From assembly GCA_949775045.1 (NCBI GenBank), contig OX459107.1:15927679-15991678 (forward strand): a stretch of DNA of 64,000 bases. Direction: 5' to 3'. Position 1 is the first letter of the stretch, and each line of letters begins with the position of its first letter. Origin of the DNA: Metridium senile (lineage: Eukaryota; Cnidaria; Anthozoa; Actiniaria; Metridiidae). The translations under genes and the position numbers were made by a program. The notes under the pieces were generated by a model. That model worked only from the letters and a program-made list of their open reading frames with translations, was not told the DNA's origin and ran no database searches. Shown piece after piece: positions 57,508-64,000 of the stretch.

Positions 57508-58083
57508 ATGGATTTGTTACCCAAAGTTATGGTTCTTGGCCATTCGTTTGTACGTCGTCTGGCTAGCGATTTAGATCGGGGTTTTGATGAACGCACAACT
57601 AAAGATTTTGGCTTGAACCAATGCTATATACGTATGTTCGGGGTTGGTGGACGTACTGTCGAGAAATTAAGGAAATACGACCTCAAAAGTGTGACAAGTT
57701 TACGTCCAGATATCGTGTTGCTTGAGATCGGCACTAATGATTTATCCACTCGGTCGCCGGTGGTCGTTGGTTCTGAGATCGACGATTTAGTGAACGACTT
57801 ATTAGATCGCTTTGGGGTCAAGCTCGTTGGCGTTTTTACTATTATACCTCGGGCGGATCCTGTTTTTAACAAAAAAGTTAAAATTGTAAATCAATATTTG
57901 AAGGTTGTTTTGGGCGATCGCCACAATGTTTTTGTTTGGGGTCACAGGAAATTATTGGAACCTCAGAATGAAGTTTTGTTGCCTGACGGCGTGCATTTGA
58001 ATTGTTATGGGCAGTATCGCCTCTATCGTAGCTACAGGGGGGCTATTATTCATGCTGTCCACATTTTAGAGAAGATGGACTGA
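57508..58083 (+). CDS. SGNH/GDSL-type hydrolase ORF of the retrotransposon
   Basis: 191 aa. Block I is VMVLGHSFVRR with the nucleophile Ser13 (GHS in place of the common GDS); block III is IGTND (75-78); block V is LPDGVH (Asp160, His163). All catalytic positions of an SGNH esterase are therefore present. SGNH ORFs are reported in some Ngaro-like and other retroelements, where their role is unknown. The start is ATG 57508; the in-frame GTG upstream is not a likely start. The next ORF of the element, gag, lies 2.5 kb away because of the inserted transposon, or about 0.65 kb without it. Confidence 0.85.
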   Translation: MDLLPKVMVLGHSFVRRLASDLDRGFDERTTKDFGLNQCYIRMFGVGGRTVEKLRKYDLKSVTSLRPDIVLLEIGTNDLSTRSPVVVGSEIDDLVNDLLDRFGVKLVGVFTIIPRADPVFNKKVKIVNQYLKVVLGDRHNVFVWGHRKLLEPQNEVLLPDGVHLNCYGQYRLYRSYRGAIIHAVHILEKMD

Positions 58084-58101
58084 TAGGGTCTAGGTATCTT
58101 A

Positions 58102-59977
58102 GGGACTGGTCATAAAGTATAGGGGGGGGGGGTGGGCCGGAAAAATCTGGGGGTGGGCCGTGGTTTTTCATGCATCCCAAAAGGGGTGGGCTAGAAAATA
58201 TCATGCACCACTAAAGGGGTGGGCCATGCAATTTCTGTGCAATGTTTTTTTTACTGTGCTTAAGACACATTGTTTAATAGTAGCTGAAATTTTAATAATA
58301 GACACCATTGGAAAAATGACAGAATTCAATCAGTATAAAATAAAAACAGAATTTTTTACACACCTAGAGGAAAAATGAGTATTTATTTCAATGATGACTC
58401 ATTAGTTCATCATGGTTCTGTTGATGACTTCTTTTTACACATAACTCATTTTTATTTGTAAAGAAGAAACAAAACAACTTCACCTCCACAAAACGTAGCA
58501 AACATGTCAGGACAGGAGCTCAGTGCACTTCAACTTGAAGAGATCACGAAAGCTGAAGATGAAGCGATGGAGGCGAATGCATGGGAAGTTGCCAAAGATG
58601 TGAAATTAAGAATCAATCATGAACCAGGCCCTGCTGGTGACTATATGTTGTCATATTTTACACCAAACAAAGATGAACAGTTCTTTTTCAATAACAAAGA
58701 ATTGAGACAATTTTTCGCCAAACAAAAAGATGTCCCCGGCAATGCATACTTTGAGAAGATAAGCACCTTTTTCCAAACACATATCCAGGTTGGAGAGCTC
58801 TACCTGGAGTTTATTAAGGAAGACTGTAAGAAAGAAAACGAATCTGGGTCTCTTTGTGACTTTTGTACCAAATTTCCTCTTACCAATAAAGGACTAGAGA
58901 GAGTGCCCAGACCTTTACCAGATACGACAGCATTACCGAAATTACAATATCTACCTTGCCATTCAACACCCACCGCTTTGGATGGCAAACCAAGACCTGT
59001 AGATGACTTCCAGCCAAGAGCACAACTAAAAAAATATTTTTATAAGGGGTCCATTTCTTCGGATGATCCAGAATCAATTTTAGAATTTTCTAATAAATTT
59101 GCTGTGGAACGAGGCTTAATTGAAAAATACTTACAACATCTAGAATACTTAAACCTTAAAAAAGACAAACGAGCTGAAGGACAAAGGAAGTTTAAAATGG
59201 ATCAAAAAAGCAAGACTTATGAGGACTTTAACTGGGATGAGTTATTCCAGAAAGGAACTCTCTCAAAGCTAACTGTGCCTATTTTAGATATGTTCCTATG
59301 TAAACACAATCTCACTCAGAATAAGTCAAAGAAGATGGAAAAAGTTCATTTGATAAGAGCCTGGCTGGCAAAGCGTGCATTGAATACCGTCAATCACACT
59401 GGAAAAGACAAAGCTAATGATCGCAAGGGAAATGACGAAGAGAAAGAAAGTGGAGAAGACATGGTGACTGGAGATGATGAAGATGAATACGACGAAGAGG
59501 AAGAGGACGAAGATGAAGAGGACGAAGATGAAGAGGAAGATGAGGACGGCTTTAGTGAGCCTGACGACAACGACATAGTCCTGTGTGAGATTGGTGCGTC
59601 AAGTGATGATGAAGATGACGATGATGAAGATGGAAATACAGCACCATCAATAGTTCGCACTAGGGCCGGGAGAAAAATAACAACGTACAATACCAGGAGA
59701 TATTTTGGTGATTCTGAATAAGGTATTTCAATAGTACTATGCGTATTTCTACAGAATTGTACAAAATCTTCAGTCAAACTTTGCAGTGTTTGTATTTTAT
59801 TTTTGAAGATTAAAATATTGAAGATAGAAATAGGGGTGGGTCATAATTTTTTGTGCATTCTACAAAGAGTGGGTCACTTATAATAATGTGCAGTCTGGGG
59901 GGTGGGTCACATTTATTCATTCATTACGATTTCAGAAATTTCCGGCCCACCCCCCCCTATACTTTATGACCAGTCCC
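58102..59977. mobile_element. Complete 1.9-kb TIR transposon nested in the retrotransposon, TTA duplication
   Basis: The ends are inverted: GGGACTGGTCATAAAGTATA and mirror, arms of about 43 bp running into G-rich GGGTGGGCCGG. TTA is duplicated at 58099-58101 and 59978-59980. Subterminal GGGTGGGC/GGGTGGGTC motifs repeat at both ends. A 3-bp TTA duplication fits PIF/Harbinger, but no transposase is present and other superfamilies are possible. The single large ORF is described separately. Confidence 0.9.
58504..59721 (+). CDS. Transposon-borne SAP-like, acidic-tailed protein
   Basis: 405 aa with one uninterrupted frame. Residues about 25-72 (VAKDVKLRI, GDYMLSYFTPN, FFFNNKELRQFF) recall a methyl-CpG-binding/TAM-type fold; this is inference from pattern only. 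A CDFC pair sits at 118-121. Residues about 250-290 (LTVPILDMFLCKHNL, MEKVHLIRAWL) look like a SAP DNA-binding motif. Residues 311-377 are almost wholly Asp/Glu, then a basic end (RTRAGRKI). No DDE, HTH or recombinase motif is seen. The layout suggests a nuclear DNA- or chromatin-binding accessory protein of the transposon. The absence of decay suggests recent activity or selection. Confidence 0.75.
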   Translation: MSGQELSALQLEEITKAEDEAMEANAWEVAKDVKLRINHEPGPAGDYMLSYFTPNKDEQFFFNNKELRQFFAKQKDVPGNAYFEKISTFFQTHIQVGELYLEFIKEDCKKENESGSLCDFCTKFPLTNKGLERVPRPLPDTTALPKLQYLPCHSTPTALDGKPRPVDDFQPRAQLKKYFYKGSISSDDPESILEFSNKFAVERGLIEKYLQHLEYLNLKKDKRAEGQRKFKMDQKSKTYEDFNWDELFQKGTLSKLTVPILDMFLCKHNLTQNKSKKMEKVHLIRAWLAKRALNTVNHTGKDKANDRKGNDEEKESGEDMVTGDDEDEYDEEEEDEDEEDEDEEEDEDGFSEPDDNDIVLCEIGASSDDEDDDDEDGNTAPSIVRTRAGRKITTYNTRRYFGDSE

Positions 59978-60129
59978 TTAATGAAACCATTAAAATCTTG
60001 AATTTTGTGGACGTTGGGCAATTTATGACTTGTTTGGACTTACAATTTGTGGTTGCTGCTGTTAGTCATTTTGTTTATTTTCACTTAACACCCATATTTG
60101 GGGATACTTATTCATGTCTATGTTTTGTG

Positions 60130-60345
60130 TCATTGATTTTGTACCAACCATTTGTTGGTACTTTTTATTACCAGCCCATTGTTGGTAATTTTATGTTACA
60201 TGTTTATATTAGACCTTAGTGTTATGGCCCTCAGTGGCCTTTTGTCACATTGTTTTGTGACATTTGTGATGTTGTACCAGCTATTGTTGGTACTTTTCAT
60301 TACCAGCTCATTGTTGGTAATTTTATGTTTCATTTTATTTTATGG
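60130..60345 (+). repeat. Direct repeat in the SGNH-gag spacer
   Basis: TGTTGGTACTTTT(T/C)ATTACCAG followed by CATTGTTGGTAATTTTATGT occurs at about 60145-60200 and again at 60283-60330. It may belong to the element's untranslated region. Confidence 0.7.
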
Positions 60346-60609
60346 TCCATTTGACCTTTTTATTATGCCCTCAGCTAAGTATGCTGTGTTCTCACATGTT
60401 GGGCAGGGCTTAGGCTATAGGGGTGACGCCTAGCGGTGATATGTAGTGTTTGAGATCGCCAAGTCACACCCTGGCCATATTTACATGTATGTTTTCTTGT
60501 GTTCACGGTGTGTGGTAAATTGTATCTTGTCATATTTTGTGATGATATAGCTTAATAGGTATTTTCAATAATCTGCCTTTTGCTGGCCTTTTAAGTGTAT
60601 TTCTTTCAG

Positions 60610-61812
60610 ATGCCTCAGCGTAAGAGCTCTCGTTCCCGCCGTATGCCATCTCGGTTAGCAGAGGAGGATACACATGCCCCTCCAGCCCAAAGGCCAAGGA
60701 TAAGTTTATCCGAGGCTGAATCATCGGTGCCTGAGGTAGCGTCTGGTGCAGTAGCTGCCGCACAAGGGTCGGTAGTTGCTGTCCTGGACGGTCCAGCTGC
60801 AAATCCCCCTTCAGCCCAAAGACCAAGGATGAGTATATCCGAGGCCGATTTGGACACCATCGTACAGAGAGTCACTTCAGCTGTCATGAATCAATTGCAG
60901 CCTTCTACACCCCAACAGCCTCAAACTGCGTCGTCATCGGTAACCGAGGTAGCGTCTGGTGCAGCGGCTGCCGTACAAGGGTCGGTAGTTGCTGTTCTGG
61001 ACGGTTTATCTGGTGAGTCAGTGTCTGACTCACCTAGACCCTATAGTGTGTTTACGGCATCAGATTTACCTATAGGTTTGGCGGTCCCGGCAAAGATAAA
61101 AGCCAAAATTTTGGCTAATGAGTACATTGATTTTGGTTGCCTTATCACCAATTATAACAAAGCTGGTGTTGGTTATCGCCTTGGTGTATCTGATGCCGCT
61201 AGCAATCAGGGTGCGGCTGCTTTAACATTTGAACCGAATATTAAGGTTAAGCAGATAACTAGTATTGAAACTTGGACCACTGCCTTTCAGGTGTTTGTTG
61301 CGATTTACACTGCGCAACATACATCTGAGAGCCCTGCTCTCATGAAATATGGGGAGACAATTAGGGACCTAGCATCTAGGGGGTTCAACTGGAGGTATTA
61401 CGATGAGAACTACCGTTTTCTTAGACAAGATAAACCGGCAGCTTATCCCTGGAATAGCTTACATTCTGAATTGTGGATACGCTCACAGCCCTCACTAAAT
61501 TTTCGGCAGCCTCCAGCAAATTTTCGAGCGAGCAACAATAAATTGCATTCAGGCAGTCAAATTCAGGAGAGGAAGTTAGATATTCCAAAAGGTTTTTGCT
61601 ACACTTATCACCTGGGTAAGCTATGCACAGGTTGTTCATTCAAGCATGCTTGTCCTCGTTGTAGCAATAAGCATCCTTTGTTGAAGTGCAATTTTCGTCC
61701 CTCAAGGGATAATCAACCTTCCACTAATGCTGCCAACGCGTCCAATGCTGCAAACGCTGCCAACGCTTCCACTAATGCTGCCAAAGCTTCCAACGCCAAT
61801 AGGGCTAGGTAA
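60610..61812 (+). CDS. Gag-like protein of the Ngaro/DIRS element
   Basis: 400 aa from ATG 60610 (an upstream in-frame GTG is ignored; a CTTTCAG acceptor-like string directly precedes the ATG). The basic start (MPQRKSSRSRR) is followed by two copies of a Pro/Ala/Ser module (AQRPRISLSEAE...EVASGAVAAAQGSVVAVLDG), an internal duplication. The core (about 160-320) is gag-like. The C-terminal FCYTYHLGKLC-TGC-FKHAC-RC-NKHPLLKC forms the Cys/His cluster typical of DIRS/Ngaro gag. The tail is an Ala/Asn-rich low-complexity run. The end overlaps the RT frame by 86 bases. Confidence 0.82.
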   Translation: MPQRKSSRSRRMPSRLAEEDTHAPPAQRPRISLSEAESSVPEVASGAVAAAQGSVVAVLDGPAANPPSAQRPRMSISEADLDTIVQRVTSAVMNQLQPSTPQQPQTASSSVTEVASGAAAAVQGSVVAVLDGLSGESVSDSPRPYSVFTASDLPIGLAVPAKIKAKILANEYIDFGCLITNYNKAGVGYRLGVSDAASNQGAAALTFEPNIKVKQITSIETWTTAFQVFVAIYTAQHTSESPALMKYGETIRDLASRGFNWRYYDENYRFLRQDKPAAYPWNSLHSELWIRSQPSLNFRQPPANFRASNNKLHSGSQIQERKLDIPKGFCYTYHLGKLCTGCSFKHACPRCSNKHPLLKCNFRPSRDNQPSTNAANASNAANAANASTNAAKASNANRAR

Positions 61813-63373
61813 GTTGAAGTCCTTTTTAGTTGGTTACGATTCTTTTAAAGCAAAATTTTTGATTGAGGGTTTTACCTTTGGCTTCCGTATTTATTCCGAT
61901 TTAATCGTTAAGGAGCCAGTTTGCAGTGCACCTAATTTGTTGTCAGCTAAGCTGAACCCTGAGGCGGTAGAGGCTAAGCTTAACAAGGAGTTGCAGGCAA
62001 ATAGAATTGCTGGTCCATATTTGTCTCCCCCATTTCCAAATTTCCATGTTTCGCCTTTAGGTATTGTACCTAAGAAATCCCCAGGAGAATTCAGGATGAT
62101 TCACCACCTTTCTTATCCTCGAGGACTTTCAGTTAATGATAGTATCAATCCTGAGCACTCTAGCGTTACTTATTCAACCATTGATGACGCTATACGGTGT
62201 GTTAAGAAATCGGGTGTTGGCTCATTTCTAGCTAAAACTGACATCAAACATGCATTCAGAATCATCCCTATTCATCCTTGGGATTATCATTTGCTGGGTA
62301 TGCAGTGGCAAGGGTTTTTCTATTATGATAAATGCATGCCTATGGGCTGTGCCAGCTCATGTAAGACCTTTGAGGCATTAAGCTCAGCTATTGAATGGAT
62401 GGCTCGACATTACTTACATATTAACGGTATTGTTCATCTCTTGGATGATTTTTTCATTTGCGAGTCAACCAAAGATAAATGTGAGTCAAGCCTCAAAGGT
62501 TTTCTTGAACTGTGTGGTTCCATAGGTATTCCCATGGCACCAGAAAAAACATTTGGCCCTGCTTCTACTCTATCATTCGCAGGAATAGAACTTGACACAG
62601 TTGCCTCAGAGGCTCGTCTACCATTTGACAAAGTACAATCTTGTTCTAGCTTAGTCAGTGAATTACTCCACAAGAAAAAGGCAACCTTGCTTGAATTGCA
62701 GTCTCTTATAGGTCGATTAAATTTTGCATGTTCAGTAGTTGTACCAGGTCGAGCCTTTCTCCGTAGACTTATTGATTTAACTATTGGTTTAAGACATCCA
62801 AAACATTTCACTCGACTAACAAAAGAAGTCAAGTTGGACCTTCTACTTTGGAATGAATTTCTACTGCAATTCAATGGCAAATCCTTTTTTCTTGCGGATG
62901 TGTGGGAACAGGTTACCCCTCTTCAGCTTTTCACGGATTCTTCCGGTGTTATAGGTTTTGGTGCCGTGTTTGGCCCACATTGGTGCTATGGTAAATGGCC
63001 TAGGGAATGGCAATATATTAATATTGCCATCTTAGAGTTTTATCCAATAGTTTTGAGTTTGTTTTTATGGGGTGACTTGATGCGCAACAAGTGTGTCACA
63101 TTCTTTACGGATAATTTGGCGTTAGTTTCGGTCATCAATAAGTGCAGCTGCAAGGACAAATCACTTATGAAATTTGTCCGTAAGATGGTGCTAGTGTGCC
63201 TTAAATATAACATTCTTTTTAAAGCTAGACACATCCCGGGTGTTAAAAATAAACTTGCAGATGCATTATCTCGCCTACAGATTCAACAATTTTGGGAGAT
63301 GGCCCCTATTCATTTGAACTCACAACCAACACTGGTACCAGCAGAACTTCTCCCACAGAGCTGGGTAATATAG
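61727..63373 (+). CDS. Reverse transcriptase-RNase H of the Ngaro/DIRS element
   Basis: 548 aa in the frame +1 to gag. The first ATG lies inside gag, and family-like sequence begins near residue 30, so translation may use frameshifting or internal initiation. RT motifs: KTDIKHAF (170-177), MPMGCASS (204-211), HLLDDFF (237-243, the DD pair of the active site). RNase H (about 401-515) has all four acidic residues: D404 (FTDSSG), E437 (ILEFYP), D462 (FTDN), D512 (KLADALSR). DIRS-type RTs fuse RT and RNase H in this way. No stops or gaps. Confidence 0.92.
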   Translation: MLPTRPMLQTLPTLPLMLPKLPTPIGLGKLKSFLVGYDSFKAKFLIEGFTFGFRIYSDLIVKEPVCSAPNLLSAKLNPEAVEAKLNKELQANRIAGPYLSPPFPNFHVSPLGIVPKKSPGEFRMIHHLSYPRGLSVNDSINPEHSSVTYSTIDDAIRCVKKSGVGSFLAKTDIKHAFRIIPIHPWDYHLLGMQWQGFFYYDKCMPMGCASSCKTFEALSSAIEWMARHYLHINGIVHLLDDFFICESTKDKCESSLKGFLELCGSIGIPMAPEKTFGPASTLSFAGIELDTVASEARLPFDKVQSCSSLVSELLHKKKATLLELQSLIGRLNFACSVVVPGRAFLRRLIDLTIGLRHPKHFTRLTKEVKLDLLLWNEFLLQFNGKSFFLADVWEQVTPLQLFTDSSGVIGFGAVFGPHWCYGKWPREWQYINIAILEFYPIVLSLFLWGDLMRNKCVTFFTDNLALVSVINKCSCKDKSLMKFVRKMVLVCLKYNILFKARHIPGVKNKLADALSRLQIQQFWEMAPIHLNSQPTLVPAELLPQSWVI

Positions 63374-64000
63374 TCCAAAAATTGTTGTCATCTAGTTTGC
63401 AGAAATCATCTATACCCATTTACCAGAGAGCGTGGCGATTATTGCGCCAGTTTTCTCTTGAAGTTTTTCAACATGGTGTCATCTCACTCCCAGTCCTTCC
63501 GGCTACAATTGCTCTATTCATTGCTTATCTGTTTGATCATAAATATGCCCCAGCCACAGTCAATACCTATATATCAGCAATAGGGTATTACCATCGATTG
63601 GCTAGTTTTCCTGACCCCTCAAAAGTTGCATATATTGTCGAAATGCTAAAAGGGTATGGCAAACTGGGTAGAACTATTGACTCACGTTTACCAATCACAT
63701 TACCAATTTTGAATAGACTAATTCAGGCTAGTAGGAACATTTGTGCATCATGCTATGAGCGTGCCATGTTCCAGGCTATGTGTTCGCTAGCATTTTTTGC
63801 CTTTTTGAGAATTGGGGAAATTACTGTGACTCGCGGACCACCTGACAGCCACATACTACAAACCAACCAACTATTTAAGGTATTGGGACCGGACAAGCAA
63901 ATTGTATCTCTCAAGGTGGTCTTTAATAATTTCAAACATCATTATAACCAGCCACCTCTATCTATCACCATATCCAAGCAACATGCTGTCTGTCCTGTTC
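63253..64000 (+). CDS. Tyrosine recombinase of the Ngaro/DIRS element (3' truncated by window)
   Basis: An open frame from 63253 to the window end, in -1 register to RT and overlapping it by 121 bases; no ATG lies before the overlap. From about 63360: an N-terminal SAM-like, core-binding helical region (IPIYQRAWRLLRQF, TVNTYISAIGYYHRL), then the start of the catalytic domain (FQAMCSLAFFAFLRIGEI) with the first conserved Arg. The H-x-x-R and Tyr residues lie beyond the window. This enzyme would integrate the circular cDNA, replacing a DDE integrase. Confidence 0.88.

Larger units (their letters stand above)
56930..64000 (+). mobile_element. Ngaro/DIRS-type tyrosine-recombinase retrotransposon (right end outside window)
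   Basis: In order: SGNH hydrolase ORF, gag with a Cys/His cluster, RT-RNase H, and a tyrosine recombinase. That combination, with no DDE integrase and no aspartic protease seen, defines the DIRS order; the SGNH ORF and the lack of a visible methyltransferase favour Ngaro. The left boundary is not fixed; the unique sequence after the microsatellites begins near 56.9 kb. The 3' split repeats lie beyond the window. The coding frames are intact in the window, so the element may be young, though a DNA transposon has entered it at 58102-59977. Confidence 0.85.

Noticed and set aside
58880..59777. Serine-rich and other ORFs opposite the SAP-like ORF
   Set aside because: Antisense shadows of the acidic coding region.

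Overview
The window is animal nuclear DNA: AT-rich, with spliced genes (GT-AG introns, phase-matched exons), dense microsatellites, many inverted-repeat transposons and several classes of retrotransposon. Domain content (LamG, C-type lectin and PAN modules in one secreted protein; GAPR-1-like CAP proteins; Ngaro-type tyrosine-recombinase retrotransposon with an SGNH ORF; KDZ- and Crypton-like remnants) suggests a marine invertebrate, probably a cnidarian. That taxon is an inference, not something the sequence proves. There is no sign of bacterial genes.

1-5.1 kb has no gene: repeat fragments, a foldback element and an eight-copy 100-bp satellite. 5.14-8.61 kb (minus) is a five-exon gene for a secreted LamG + C-type lectin + PAN/apple protein of 456 aa; all exon phases agree. 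8.6-17 kb is mostly MITEs and microsatellites. 17.1-20.8 kb holds two convergent GAPR-1-like CAP genes. The first (plus) has two coding exons. The second (minus) lacks that intron and its coding exon is split by a 5'-truncated LINE with a 6-bp target-site duplication. 20.8-27.4 kb is gene-free repeat DNA with a duplicated block.

27.45-45.36 kb (minus) is one gene of at least 23 located exons for a Xaa-Pro aminopeptidase (XPNPEP/M24B) relative. It appears to have lost metal-binding and catalytic residues. Its introns are loaded with microsatellites, MITEs, SINEs and a 1.3-kb minisatellite whose long ORFs are artefacts. A possible 5' exon lies at 52.5 kb; between it and 45.36 kb sits a 5.3-kb foldback element built of tandem arrays.

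52.7-56.8 kb is a graveyard of elements: a Crypton-like N-terminal exon inside a foldback, RT fragments, a KDZ-transposase cysteine-cluster exon, and a LINE 3' end. From about 56.9 kb to the right edge is a large Ngaro/DIRS-type retrotransposon in the order SGNH hydrolase, gag, RT-RNase H, tyrosine recombinase (cut off by the window end). Between its SGNH and gag ORFs is a complete 1.9-kb TIR transposon carrying its own intact 405-aa ORF (SAP-like, possibly MBD-like, acidic tail) and no recognisable transposase.
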